NCBI GenBank assembly: GCA_014529385.2 | Contig: CM043962.1 | Span: forward strand, 51,121,405-51,185,404 | DNA: 64,000 nt | Direction of reading: 5' to 3' | DNA from: Adiantum capillus-veneris | Lineage: Eukaryota; Streptophyta; Polypodiopsida; Polypodiales; Pteridaceae | Shown: one piece after another, positions 21,931 to 34,879 of the stretch | How positions within the stretch are numbered: position 1 is the first letter of the stretch | Layout: each line of letters begins with the position of its first letter | Translations under genes and position numbers: made by a program | The notes under the pieces: model-generated | The model's input: the letters and a program-made list of their open reading frames with translations, nothing else | Databases searched by the model: none | What the model was told of the DNA's origin: nothing

Positions 21931-23010
21931 TCATGGATCAATGAAAGTTCTTGTTGCCCACAACCCTTCAAAATAAAGCTCAATTGTTAGTGCAGAAAGC
22001 ATTTGTCAATCAATACAAGCACTAAAAATGTCATGATCAATCACAAACTCAAAATGATACTTCTCTCTCTTGATCATTCAAGAAGCACAAATTTTAGTGT
22101 TATGTAGGGGTTTTGCATTTATAGCAAGCACTAGAAAATGTACAATCAATGCCGAGTCCAAATTTTAATGCACATTCTCGACCAAGCATCAATTTAGTGT
22201 CAATGTAGCTTAGGATGAGCCCACATGCATGCCAAAAAGATTTTTCCTTTTAGTGCAAAAACTTCAATCAAGCTAAGCACTAAAAATTCATGTTCAATCA
22301 TAATATCAACCTTTTGAATGCCTTCCATACACATAATATCAATGAATCATCATAATGGATGGCATAGAATTAATGTTTATATGAGTTTTCGTACATGGCA
22401 TACATAGGAAAGAGAGACAAAAAGCATATGATGACATAAATGTTATCTATGCAAAGGCAATCCGCCCAAATTTTGTATCATCAAGTAAACTATTTCCCAA
22501 GAGCTCCATAATTAGTACATAAAAGCATATGGCGTTCAAAATATGCACTAAAAAGAGTCATAATTAATCACAAGCATCGCAAGTCTGGTGTAATCATGCT
22601 AGAGTCGTCACAACGGATATGCATAAAATTGATTCTTTGGCCTAGTCTCATGTAGCAATGTACAAGTTAAGAGAAAGTGTCGTCGATCAATTCATGCATA
22701 ATACGAATCAATTTTTTTGGCACAAAAAGGGCGTCGTGTAAGCAATCGACCCTCGACCCCACACTTTTTGCAAAACTCTTTTTTGACATTGTCTTATACC
22801 TTTGATTTCTCTTTCTCACCGAATTCAAACTGGCTCAAGAAGAATCTCATTCCTCTTTACGAGCTTGAAGGTAAGGAGGGTGTGAATATCCTTTAGTTTA
22901 CATTTTTCTTTTTCTTTAAAAAAAGACAAAATTCTTTTTTACGGCGACACGATGCAGCCAATTGGATGCGGGAGAGAGAGGGGGAGGGATATCGTGTGTG
23001 GGGGCACTGA

Positions 23011-23014
<4 letters not shown>

Positions 23015-23107
<93 letters not shown>
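23015..23107. repeat. (GT)n microsatellite, about 93 bp
   Basis: Uninterrupted GT dinucleotides. Apparent valine/cysteine or histidine/threonine proteins across it are artefacts. Confidence 0.98.
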
Positions 23108-23109
<2 letters not shown>

Positions 23110-23304
23110 GGTGTGGGCTCATGCTGCAGACTCTGGCGAGAGAGAGGCCAGAGGTTACTGTGCAAGCGTGGAGGTGTGTGTGTGTGTGTGTATACATAGG
23201 GGTGTTGCGAGTCTCAAAGACGATGAGTGTATGTGGGGTGCACCGACTGCAGGTAGTGGAGGTGGCCTGGATGAGCTGGCATGGGGCGGGAGTTGCGGCA
23301 ACAG

Positions 23305-23429
<125 letters not shown>

Positions 23430-26400
23430 AGCTGTTTAAATCTTAACTAATAAGACATCATTGAATTTTTACATTCAAAAGACAGCTGGCCAAGGAATAA
23501 ATGAGCTGATATGTACAAAAATAACTCAGTATTAGAATTATTTAGGTACAATGATTGTAAGAAAGAGATCCTCTTTCAGTAAAACTAGAAGTAGAAGAAC
23601 TTCCCCGTTCCTCAGCGAGTAATTCATTACAGAAAATGTTGCTTGCCAAAGAAAAGAAAGCCATCCAAGATAAGATAGAGTTCTTACCCACATCCATCCA
23701 AACAAGACAACAATTCTGTTAGCCTTGGATGTGTTTTACAGGTATCAATGGACTATATCAGTTGTTATCCATGTCTATCTTATAGGTTTTAATTACTTTA
23801 GACAAGCTAGTTTATTCATTTAGTATGTTAGCAGTCTTTCATATTACTTTATAAACTATGGTGGAGTCCATCAAAAGTAACACCAAGAGCCACCGCTCAG
23901 TGACTATGCATAAAGAAGCAACCATATACTTACCTTTTTCAATCAGTAGAACCCATGGTACCAAAGGTACTTTTTAAAAAAAAGAGATGCGAAATCTGAC
24001 ATCTTTTTGTTAACCAGAGGTTATAGATGCTAGTGGTGATTACCTTGTTTTTTTAAAAAACCAATAAGACAACAATGTAACTAGTTAGGAGAGTAGCAAG
24101 ACTCCCCCCCTTTCTTCTCTTTTTTTTGAAATCTCATCATTTTTTTGCCAAAAGCTTGGAAGCTATACCCAAGCCAAAATATCCTCATCTATATACTTAC
24201 CTTCTTTATCCAAAAAGTCATATTCGATTATCTCGAACAGTAGTGTCCGGCCATACCAACCATAGCCTATTTCAAAAGCCAAAAGAATGAGCTGCTATAT
24301 ACTTACCTTCAGAAAAATGCCAGGTTATTACGATATGCAATGTCCGGCCTATGAGCTCCCAATTATGATCGACTCAAAAAAAAGAAAATATTTGAGGTGA
24401 ATTCAAACTAAATCCAAGCTCCAAAGAGTACCCATGAGTCACTTTAGGTTTACACCATGGGAACATGGGCATAACCAATACATGGAAAATTAGCTCTTCA
24501 TTTTGATAAAATGAGCATAAAGAAAAAGACAAGGAAAAAGTTAAAGAAAAAGAAAGAGAAGATAAGGATAAGGATGAGACGAGTAAGTAGCTTGTTGAAG
24601 AATTTTTGAAAAGAAAGATAAGTTATTAAGATAAGCAGAGTGAACTTATCAATAAAGAAGATAAGTTTTTAAGATAAGTGAAGGCACTTATCTAAAATGT
24701 GCATAAAAAGAGGGCTTATCTTCTCATTTTACACTTCTCTCCTTCATTTTCTCAAGGTGCAACTTGAGAGTAAGCTTGAGAAAGCCATAGCCAAGCGTCT
24801 CTTACACACACCTCCTACACACATATCCCTCTCCAAGAGAAACCATAGCCAAAACCCTAATCAAATTTTTCAAAACTTGATCTTCTTCTTCATGTTACAC
24901 TCTCCCTATCCTCTCTTCTAACCCTCAAGATTTCCCTAGCTTGAATCTCGTTTATATCATTCCTTTCTCTCAATCCAAGTAGCAAAATTGGTGGTCTTTA
25001 GGTGAAGGTGAAGAGGGAGACAGCCGACTACGTCCAAAGCAAGGGGAAAATTATACTATACACACACTAAAGATTTTTTTTCTAGTTCTTTTTATACTAT
25101 TGCACTTGCTTGAAAGTGATTTACCTTTTATGCTTACTCAAATTCATGCTTAAGCTCTTACAAGCAAGCCTTTCCCTTGCTTTTTTGTAAAGAAGAACAA
25201 CTTCTTTTCTAATTATGGTTCGTAACTAATCATAACTAACCACATGCTAACAGCTAATCACGATGTTATTTCAAGTTCTTTAGATTACTAAACTAATATA
25301 GCATAGAGAGAGTAGAAAGCACTCTCTTTAGACATAAGTGATTGGAGATTATATGTGCCTAGATAGTATGCATGATGAATGGTGAATAATATCCTTAATT
25401 ATCCCTTAATCTCCCGCAAAAACCTTTTTATTGATTTTTTTAATTACTTTTATTCTCTTACCTATATTACTCTTATAAAGGTAAATGTCATAATTCAAAG
25501 GAAGCTAAGTAATGGAATTGTTTTTAGAACTAACCTTATTTTTCAAAAGAGGAATTATAATTTCTCCAAACAAAGTGCTTTCATGAAAGGCTCACAATTA
25601 TTATTTTTTGCATAATGTGTGTAAAAGTTTTAGTGACATACTTAAGTTAATATCTATTCTCTCGAGAGGGAGTTGAGTTTTTTGAAGGGAAATTTTATTA
25701 TAGCTAAAGGAGTTTTCTTTGAAAGAGGATCTCCCTTTCAAATAGGGTTCTCCTCCCTCCCCACTTGTCAATTGGAAAACCCCAAATCCTTAAACCATTC
25801 ATATCTACAAAATTAATCCTCTCCACGGTAGACAGGTAAGAAGGATTTGTTAACCATTCATACTCAATTGCACGAGCATTTTCACTACAGTAGCATACCC
25901 ACTCTTAGGAACTTTGCATTTTACTTTTACACTATCATCCATTGAATGGTTCTACTCTTACACAATCAAGCATCGACTCTTGCATAATCAGTCAAAAAAA
26001 AATTACGATTATAAGTTGGTGCAATCTAAAGTTCTATGTTTACAATTTATGAACCACTTTAAAGCAAAGATTATCATAAAGAGCATATGCATTGTTCTTT
26101 TTAAATTTGTTTTCTTTCAAATTTGTTTTGCAAATACGATATAGGGGGAGTAAGGGGATAGGTTCATGGAAGTGATGACCGTGTTGCTTGAATATAAAAC
26201 TCTAATTGCTTCCATGGAGATGTCCCATGGATGAAAAATGGTGCAAAGAAAATAAATGGTATTCGTCCAAGACAAAGTTAACTTGAAACTTACGTCGAGA
26301 CAAAACCTGAACTCCCAGGAGACTCGTTATTTTCTTAAGGTCTTGTATGAGTAGACATTAAAACGAAATAGAAACTAAGGATTATAACTCAAAAAACTCA

Positions 26401-27723
26401 CTCTAAATTTTAACTAGGACTGAAAACTTTACCGAGAAGATTTGACATGGATAGTTGTAGCATAACATAGAAGTTTTAAGTAAAAAACTTATCTTACATG
26501 TTTGGAAGAAGGCCAGCATAGGTGTTTACTTGTGGGATGCAACGAGGGATGGTCCTTTCTAGCTAGTACTGATAATCATTGGTCTATATTTTGAGCTCTG
26601 GTTCATTCAAGGCCCTGGAATTGGGAGTGGATGGAAGTGTGTCCCCACCGGGTGGTGAGACGCGTAGAAGCGTCTGGAAATCGACCTAGTTCAGATAGGT
26701 TTAATGCCAAAAGGAATGGAGGAAGGAAAATGGTTCCGTGAAGGGATCAGATAAGGGAGGAGGATATGATTTAATTAAGGAACTGTTCTAATTATTTGGT
26801 AAAAAAGAACCTTGGAAAGGCTAGGAACCTAAATGGGCTATTCCACAATTGTCCTCACCACTCAGGCTTTGCTCTGCTTGTCAGATTATTGATTTAAAAA
26901 GAACCTAGAGTAGATTATCTTTGAAGCCTTTCCCACACAAGATAAAGAAAAATAAGAATTGAAAATTGTGTAAAGGCGTCGCCTGCACACATGGTGGAGG
27001 AGACAGGATATCCAAGTCATAGGACGATGATAGGGATATGCCTAGAGAAGTATATGTAATTGCTTGAAAGATAACTAGATAACCTTAATAATACTAAAGG
27101 GAAAAGGAAGAAAAATATTCAAAAAGAAAAAGAAAAAGGTGGAACGGACCTTATAAATGCACATTTACAAGGGTATGCAACACTTTGCATGTGTTGCGGG
27201 AGCGAATCAACCACCCATAAAGTGCAGGCAACACTACCTAGATCAACATAATGTCAATCAAGGACACAGATGACACAATAGGTGCACGGAGGCAATCTCT
27301 TTAACTTGTTAGGTTGAGACCATCCCACACATACAACAGTCTGCAAGGCCAATTAAACCACAATCAAGAATCTCACTACTCGCAACTACACGGCCCAACC
27401 CACATACACACAAACGCAAGGAAACTCACCAAACCATACCAGAATCGTACAAAACTTGAGGAACACCATCCCCTCACTAGGATACACCTATCTTAGAGCC
27501 TCTACACTCAAAACCCTTGCTCTAGACCCATCTACAAAAAATGCGTATAAAGACAGAGCTGAATTTGAAAAGTGCCCGAAACTGAAGTCTATGAGTACCT
27601 ATGCGTAGCTTATGTCGCCACAATTCTAATGACTACTTGCACACAGAAAACAGACATTGTTTGATACACTTATGGCCACAAATAACTCGTGGCGCGTGTG
27701 CTCTGTTCCACATGGAATGCTTG
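23430..27723. other. AT-rich DNA without recognisable genes
   Basis: No supported coding region in 4.3 kb. Around 24540-24690 there is a purine-rich stretch with repeated AAGATAAG words. A TATA-like CATAAAAAGAGGG lies near 24702, followed by pyrimidine-rich sequence that could be an LTR U3/R region, but no partner LTR was found. The remaining open frames are short and low-complexity. Confidence 0.45.
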
Positions 27724-28310
27724 GTGTTGATGCGTTACCCACAATGTAATGGACTAGTTGAAGACTACAATGGTCAAATTGTGGAGATGTTATCAAAGTA
27801 TACTAGAGAGCATCTCAAAGAGTGGACTTGGACTTAGAAAAGTGTTTATGGGCTGTAAAGAACTGCATATAGAGTGTCTACACAATTTACACCGTATGAG
27901 CTTGTTTATAGAAACAAAGCGTTCATGCCTATACAAGTTCACTTGGATGCTTTAAAGTTGTTGTGTAGAATGCAAGGTGAGCATAAAGACAAGCTGCAAG
28001 AAAGAATTTTTTCTCTAGAGTTGTTGCAAATGAATAGAGAGAAAGCCAGTGATTATTATCTTTAGGAAGCAGAGATAAGGATGGAAAAAATGAATAAGAA
28101 ACTTCCAGAGAAAGAGATTAAAGAGGGAGACCTTATAATGAAGTATGATTCTCACTTGGACTTTTCAAAAAAAACCTGAGGGACAAATGGTTGGGGCCAT
28201 ACAGAGTGAAGCATGTTTTTTCGAATGGCACATATGAGTTGGAAAAATTGTCTATTGAACGTTTGTGCTATAGAATAAATGGTTATAGATTAAAGTAATA
28301 TTTTGCAAGG
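27724..28310 (+). pseudogene. pol: Ty3/gypsy integrase C-terminal fragment
   Basis: A broken reading across two or more frames shows the end of a gypsy integrase core (MRYPQCNGLVEDYNGQIVEM, containing the N-G-x-x-E region with D in place of the catalytic E). It continues with TAYRVSTQFTPYELVYRNKA, MNREKASDYYL and a GPY/F-like tail (YRVKHVFSNGTYELEKL read across stops). There are at least four in-frame stops. The order matches the end of the element at 3474-17316, and the tail is equally chromodomain-free, so it is probably a related lineage. No RT or gag is present upstream. Confidence 0.8.
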
Positions 28311-28361
28311 CATGTGGTTCTAGATGCAAATGGTCTCTTGGTTGAGCAAAAATGCTTGACC

Positions 28362-28375
28362 TAGAGGGTGGGCAA
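28362..28375 (+). other. Candidate polypurine tract of the gypsy fragment
   Basis: TAGAGGGTGGGCAA closely resembles the tract of the complete gypsy element (TAGGGGATGGGCAA) and is followed by TGATGATAG, a possible LTR start at 28376. Confidence 0.5.
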
Positions 28376-30050
28376 TGATGATAGTCAACTTTTTGTGTGT
28401 ACAAAGTAGAGTGTATATGCATGGGAATATGTACAAAAATGTGTAAATACATGGATTTGGAAGCTTCACGATGTGGTTTTGAGTTCCAAACATGATGCAA
28501 TGTGTACAGTTTGTAAATAGTCATGCTTGCATGTGGGCATCATGCATATGTACATGCCTAGATAGGGTGTTGATGCCTTAAATGTGGTTCCAAGGGGATT
28601 GATTTCGATTTGTTTGAGCTTTCTAGAATTTAAATAATGCAAGTGGAAAGTGTGGGCACTCTCATCCCACCGAAGTTTGACACATGCAGTAACTGTCTAT
28701 TTCCGGTGCCTAATATATAGCATTGGGCGAACCACCCTAGAAGTGAGCAAAAGTGGAATTTGGGTATGTGACAATAAATCTTTGGTATCAAGAACCAACT
28801 CTACAAAATTTGGTGGAGTTTAGAGTCCGTTTGTTAATTTTCCCGCGAAAAATGCATGTAAGGGGCCAAAACTGGGCCCAAAAAAGTCAAAAATTTGTCA
28901 AATGGTGTAAAAATACAAAAATTTGCCACATCATTCACGATGCCATGATTGTTCAAGCTAGGGGAGTACTTTTGAAGTTCATCATCAGCACTTTCACCTC
29001 TTTGTGTGTGGGAGAAAGCAGGGTTTCTACAAGTGGTCCTATGTAGTCTCGTCTTGTTTGTGTTCTGTTTTCGAGTGTGTGAAGGAGTGAATGAGACTTT
29101 CTTCTTTTAAATTTTGCAGTTGGGAGATTCTATGGAATTTTTTAGGTTTCCATGGATGTGTGTGTGCGAGGAGTTGAGGAAAGAAGGTGCGGTTCTCTGC
29201 AAGACTTTGTGACCCTATATCGGTGCCATTAGGGTTGAGGCTACTCTAAATAGTCCAACAGAGTGAAGTTTGGTGAAGCATTTGCAACGGTTTAAGAGAG
29301 GCATTTTGTGGCTAGAGTTTTTGAGTTTTTATGTTTTCAATGGTTTTTCTTGTATATTTTGGTGTCCGTCAAGTGCGATTCCGAGTGTTAATCAACTTGA
29401 CTCACCTTGTAGTGTCTGCGGGCAGGCAAGGGCTTGTAGGTCAAGGTGTTTGGGGTTTGAATTAGGCTTGGAGGGAGGATTTTCATTGAGCTTTTGAGTG
29501 GTGGTATGTGAGGTGAGGTATTTAACTGAATTCCTTGTGTTGTGTTAAGGTGCGGGGTGTGTGAGTGTACGTACGGTGTTTTTTGCTCCATCAATGTGAT
29601 GATGATTTGTGTTATGGACATTGCTAATTGATAAAGTGCTTGCTTAAGGTGCATGGTTGAGTTTAATTCTTGTGTGTGCACACCTAGAAATTGGTTAAAA
29701 ACTATCAATTTTGTGTGTGTGTGCGCACGGGTGCGTGCATGTGCATCAGAATTGACCAATGTGCACACCTAGAAATTGGTTAAAAACTACCAATTGTATG
29801 TGTGTGTGTGTGTCTGTGCACGCGTGTGTTCAGAATTCACCAATGTGCATACTTGAGTGGATTTGTGATTGCAAATGGATGTGTGTAATGTTTAATTTAT
29901 GCATGATTGGGCTAAAAAGAGGGGTTTACCTAGTTTGCCAATTCAATTGCCTAATTTGGACTTTACTTGATGGAATCAATTGGCAATAAAGTTTTTGTGC
30001 AAAGTGTGATAAGCATATAGAGGTGCAATATCAGTATGTGCAGAGCGCTT
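28376..30050 (+). other. Possible LTR and flanking DNA, no genes
   Basis: The DNA after the tract may be a 3' LTR of unknown length; the second LTR is absent, so the boundary cannot be fixed. The stretch contains the 85-bp duplication at 29676 but no supported gene. Confidence 0.35.
29676..29845. repeat. 85-bp tandem duplication with GT/GC-rich core
   Basis: GTGCACACCTAGAAATTGG at 29676 recurs at 29761. Each copy holds a short (GT)n tract followed by alternating GC/GT sequence, then GAATTxACCAATGTGC. Confidence 0.8.
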
Positions 30051-30089
30051 TGTAGCAAGTGACCTACAATTGGCATATTGTCCTACACA

Positions 30090-32413
30090 GGGCAATGTGG
30101 CAATGACATTCATGAAGGCTCTACCTTGACCCAATTTTGAAGTTTTTTATAAAGCTTTAGGATTGATACTTGGATAGTATCGACATACATTTGTTATAGT
30201 TTATCTAGATGAGCATACACACATAGTGCTCATTCTCTGTTGCAATTGGCTCATCCATTGTCTACACGTCCATCTTGCTTCCAACACTTTCAATAATTAG
30301 TGGGTTTTTTTGTCCAAAAAAAGTACTTTTCTAAAATCAAGAACATAATTATGTGGGCCTCTATGGGTGTTATAAGCAACACATAACAGTTAGCAAAACT
30401 AAGAAATGAACAAAATAATTTCAGAGTAGAGTTGACTTGGGTAGAAGTATGACGAGTGCGGAGCTTATGAGAGATGCATACATAGTGTGAAATGAGATGT
30501 ATGTTTACAAATCTATGACCCTTTTGAAATGGTGTTATAACCTATCACATAACAATGTGAGATTTTACTAGATGCACCTACAAGGACTTTAAAATTAAGG
30601 ATACTAGATCTTACATATTTTCCATGTAAGGACCTTTATTAGGTGTCCTTGAAAGTGCCCATGTTAGACTTTTAGGCTCATAGGTTCATACTACACTTTG
30701 ATGAGTTGTTTCAAGCACAAGAAGGTTCTAGGGTGAATGTTTTGTAAGGAGAACATGGTTTTGGGCTAATAAAGTCTTTGATTTTTTTTTTTTTTTGGTA
30801 TGTTTAATGGCAACCCAACTTCAATGATCTTTGTACGTGAATCAATGTGGTAGAGAACCATTTTTTTGCCTCAATAGCATATAGTAGAAGATATATGATA
30901 GGTTGCTTATCATCATGCATATTCCTTGCAGATATTATGAACTTGTCCACAACATGCAATTCCAAGATTTTTAAAGGCTAAACTTGTGTTGTTTTGCGTG
31001 GCTACGACCCTCTACATCTTGTTTCAAAGAAGTGTTTTGCTAGATGTTGCTTGGGTTTGTGTAAGCTTAGAAAAGCTCGCTCAGAGTATGTTTTTTTTCT
31101 CATGATGGTCCTAGTGCTAGTCATCCTAGGATAAATCAAAAGTTTATGCACTCATTGGTCATAGATTCTATTGGTGACACTTGCATGAAGAGTAAAAGAT
31201 TATGTGATTATTTTCCAAAAGTGCCAAGTTAATATAAAAAAATGATTTAAAGTGGGAGGACTGCTTCATCCTTTAGAGATCCCTGATGGCAAGTGGGAAA
31301 GTATCTCTATGGGTTTCAAAGCAAGACTTTTGATTACTATATGTGAACATGATTCCAATTGGGTACTAGTTGACCGTCTTCTTAAGATGTGTAGGTTTAT
31401 TCATATTAATACTACAATTAAACTAGCAAGGCTATTCATGGAAAACATGTTTAGTTTCTCCACTAATATTGGAAGCGATCGTGATCGTAAGTTCAATAGC
31501 CATTTTTGGTGAGTAGTATTCCAAAACTTCGATGCTAAGTTATGTTTACGCATGATCATCGTGAAACTAATGGTCAAACCAAACGGGTAAATCAAGAAAT
31601 GCAAGATATGTTAGATGCCTCTATAAGCAAGAAATAGTCGCATCAAGAAGATTATCTACTAATTTTGAAACTTTCCTACAATGGTGTCAACAAGCATGTG
31701 TCTATAGTGTTCAATCCCTTTATGCTAATGTACAACTTTCAACCTCACTCATCGATTTTGGTTGGGTTAGCCAATGAAAATATCCCACAAGTCAAGGACC
31801 TTCACATGATGTTACGTGTTGCTTGTTTAAAAATGAAGAAGGTGATCAAGTTTTTCTACATGTAACAAAACGTTCCAAAAGTCTCAATACTGATCCAGTT
31901 CCAAAGTTATCTCCTCGCTTACTACTTCAGTCCATTCAGATCAAATGATGGTTGATTACTTTTGAAGAAGGTGATCAAGTCTTTATATGTGTATCAAACC
32001 ATTTAAAAAGTCCCAAGACTGTTCTAGTTCCAAATTTATCTCCTTACTATTGCAATCCATTCAAGATCATGCAACATATTAGAGCGGTTGCCTATAAGTT
32101 GAATTTACTATCCTATATGTGTGCATTCATTGTTTCATGTTATTTGTTGCAGGAAATGGATATGCATTAATAATAATGTTATGGACCTAGATGTTTTGGT
32201 TGATTTTATTGAGTTACCAAGTTTACCTCTTGAACCAAAATGTATTGTAGATAATCATGTATTACAGACATGACATCATGAATGCCATCAAGTTTTGGTC
32301 AAATGGAAAGATAAACTTGAAGAAGGTTTCACTCGAGAAAGCGTTAGAATGATTAAGAAAGGCTTTCCTATTTGGTTTTGAAGGACAAAAACTCTCTAAA
32401 AAGGGAGAATTAC
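30090..32413 (+). pseudogene. pol: Decayed chromodomain-type gypsy (chromovirus) pol remnant
   Basis: Scattered domains in correct order. An RT fragment near 30090-30220 contains FVIVYLDE, where YLDD is expected. Integrase core runs at 31252-31512 (LLHPLEIPDGKWESISMGF, then IGSDRDRKFNSHFW), followed by out-of-frame sequence with HRETNGQ-like homology near 31550. A chromodomain-like tail lies near 32275-32390 (HQVLVKWKDKLEEGFTRESV). Stops and deletions are frequent and much of RT is missing. In chromoviruses the chromodomain steers insertion to heterochromatin. The purine tract and LTR start follow at about 32398-32414. Confidence 0.8.
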
Positions 32414-32565
32414 TGGTAAGACAAGGGCCCTAGATCAGGAGCATGCCCAAGGGGCATATAAGTGTCCATGTAGGCATGGGCCCTAATGCTAGGCCCTACT
32501 ACATTTACTCTTTACCCTATTGTTACTCAGATTTGTAGAGAGCTAGTGTTGGAAGCAGTACTTTA
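32414..32565 (+). repeat. Truncated 3' LTR of the chromovirus-like element
   Basis: TGGTAAGACAAGG follows the purine tract AAAAAGGGAGAA. About 150 bp remain, including a TATA-like CATATAAG, before the sequence is cut by a copia LTR at 32566. Confidence 0.5.
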
Positions 32566-32751
32566 TGTGGAGAGAGATGTGTGCAAGATGCAAGAGAGGG
32601 AAGGAGAGAAGGGGAAGGAGAAGGAGCAATACAATCTTGGGGGGAGCTTAGTGAGCCAATGTGCTCACACTCCTTATTTCCATTATAACCAAAAGAGTAG
32701 TATGAATGGGCAGGCGCTCGACCAATCCAATCATGGGCCTGAAACCTAACA
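32566..32751 (-). repeat. Copia A 3' LTR (short, 186 bp)
   Basis: On the minus strand it starts TGTTAGGTTTC directly after the purine tract AAGTGGGAGAT and ends CTCTCCACA. It is recognisably the same LTR family as 48762-48940, sharing the TTTTGGTTATAATG and TTGCATCTTGCACAC blocks. Confidence 0.82.
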
Positions 32752-32923
32752 ATCTCCCACTTGAAGGCCAATGTGGCCCAAGTGGCTAAATAATGTAGGG
32801 GCTATTATGTACAACTGTACAAAACATGAAGCATGACCATAGCTTCACCCTACGCCCATCATCTCTATGCAATATGCGAACCTCTCTGAGGTTAAGCTCT
32901 TTGTTAGAGCATCCTCTGAGTTT

Positions 32924-33810
32924 TCATCCGGGTACCAGAACTTTGGCTAGCTCAATGTGTTTGCTAGCCAAAATATCATGTACCACATGATAACTGACCT
33001 CTATGTGTTTCCACTTGGAGTGAAACACGAGGTTCTTTGCTAACGTAATTGTACTTTGACAGTCGAAATGTAGGATTGGAATATGGTGTATACCAAGGTC
33101 TCCTACTAGACGGAGATAACCATACATCATCCTACTGGAACTGGAAATTGTAACATACTCTACCTTGGTGGTGGAAGACAAAGTGCATTTTTGGAAACAT
33201 GATCTCCAAGAGACTGCCACTCCAGTGAACAAGACAACGTAGCCAGATATGGATCGCCTAGTGTCCACACAACTCGCATAATCCAAATCAGTGTATCCAA
33301 CTATGGATGCATCCTTGTTTCCAAAGCGTAAGCACTTACTAGTTGAGCCCTTGATGTAACATACTGTGCCTTAGTGGTCGAAGACGAAGTGCAATTTTGG
33401 AAACATGATCTCCAAGAGACTGCCGTTCCAGTGAACAAGACAACGTAGCCAGATGTGGATTGCCTAGTGTCCACACAACTCGCATAATCCAAATCAGTGT
33501 ATCCAACTATGGATGCATCATTGTTTCCAAAGTGTAAGCACTTGCTAGTTGAGCCCTTGATGTATCTCAAGATGTGCTTCACTGCTTCCCAATGCTTTCT
33601 ACCTAGATTTTCCATATACTTGTTGATCACTCCCAATGCATCTGAAATATCTGGCTGTGTGCTCACTATGGCAAACATGAGACTGCCAAATGTCGAAGAA
33701 TACGGTACCTTTGCCATCTCTACCTTTTCAACATCTGATTTGGGACAATCATGCTTGCTAAGTTTTTTGTGTGCAACCATTGGGGTACTCAATGCTTTCC
33801 CCCCTTGCAT
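32924..33810 (-). pseudogene. pol: Copia A end of RT and RNase H, with duplicated segment
   Basis: From 33810: ALSTPMVAHKKLSKHDCPKS, the RT-RNase H connection with LMFAIVSTQPDISDALGVI, HWEAVKHILRYIKGSTSK, and RNase H opening GYTDLDYASCVDTRQSTSGY. After the SSTTK region the sequence repeats: a second YASCVDTRRSISGYVVLFTG copy is followed by the rest of RNase H (LHFDCQSTITLAKNLVFH, WKHIEVSYHVVHD). The 206-bp duplication changes frame, so no complete RNase H can be made. Confidence 0.9.
33151..33562. repeat. 206-bp tandem duplication in copia A RNase H
   Basis: TAACATACT at 33151 recurs at 33357. The two units are nearly identical apart from scattered substitutions. The length is not a multiple of three. 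Confidence 0.92.
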
Positions 33811-34560
33811 ATTAAAACATTGAAAGACCTTGTGAATATACTAATCTTGTGAAAGTATACCACATTGCGATCTCTCTTGACATGCATACCAAGAAAGTGA
33901 TGTGCATCACCCAAATCTTTCATAGCAAAGTGCTTGCTTAAGGCATCCTTTAGAAGTGTAGTCTCATCTTTGGACTTCCCGGTGATGAGCATATCATCCA
34001 CGTATAAAATCGGAATGATGAGGAAACCATCATTCAACCTCCTTGTGTACAAGCAGTGATCCTCTTGGCTCTATATGTAACCATAGGAATGAATGTACTT
34101 ATCGAACTTGATGTACCATTGCCTTGAGCCTTGCTTTCATCCATACAAAGCTTTCTTGAGTATACACACCAAATCTGCACGTGTTGACATCTTTGGCTTT
34201 ATCGCAAAACCTTCTGGTTGTTTCATGTAGACATCCTCTTCAAGATCCCTATGAAAAAACATTGTCCTCACATCCATTTGGACCAATTCCATGTCCTCAA
34301 TGGCTACTAAACCAAGCACAAGACACAATGTAGTCATCTTGACCACAGGAGAAAATATTTCATCAAAATCCGTGCCTTTGTTTGCTTGAACCCTCTAGCA
34401 ACCAATCTAGCCTTATACTTTAGGCTTAGGATCATCGATTGTATACTTCTTCTTGAACACCCATTTGCATGGCAATGCCTGTTTACCCACTGGTAACTCT
34501 ATCAATTCCCAAGTTTCATTTGCTAAAATTAAGTTATACTCAGATTGCATAACCTCCTCC
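33811..34560 (-). pseudogene. pol: Copia A reverse transcriptase core
   Basis: The N-terminal RT part lies at 34346-34137 (MVKMTTLCLVLGLVAIED, then QMDVRTMFFHRDLEEDVYMK). The catalytic part is at 34052-33811 (YVDDMLITGKSKDE, then DLGDAHHFLGMHV). Stops and a frame change separate the two. The YVDD motif is intact. The part upstream of 34346 (fingers region, to about 34560) is recognisable only in fragments. Confidence 0.85.
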
Positions 34561-34879
34561 CACTTCGCGCTATCATCCATTTAAATAGCCTCTTTGTAGC
34601 AAGTGGATTCACCACAGTCAGTGACTAGCAAGTAGTCCAATCCTAGCTAATGGTCAGGTGCAGGAGATGTACAAGTAGATCTACAAAGTGCCTGATTGCT
34701 GGATTCCGCTCTCTCTGGAACAACGTGTGTATGTGTACTAGTGGAAGGTGCATCACTAGCACATCCAACATTCTGTGTAACTGGTGGTGAGGCAACATCC
34801 TTATATCATACTCTGGGATACTCAATGTCTTTCACTGGTTGTCTATGCATATTTGACTCTTGAATATCACCTGTGAGCT

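Larger units (their letters stand above)
20034..22900. other. AT-rich repeat-derived DNA without genes
   Basis: Nearly 2.9 kb of AT-rich sequence with no coding frame I can support. It contains a retroposon-like block with a T8 run on the plus strand (A8 on the minus strand) at 20465-20720 and the tandem repeat at 21573. The rest shows only short homopolymer runs. Confidence 0.5.
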
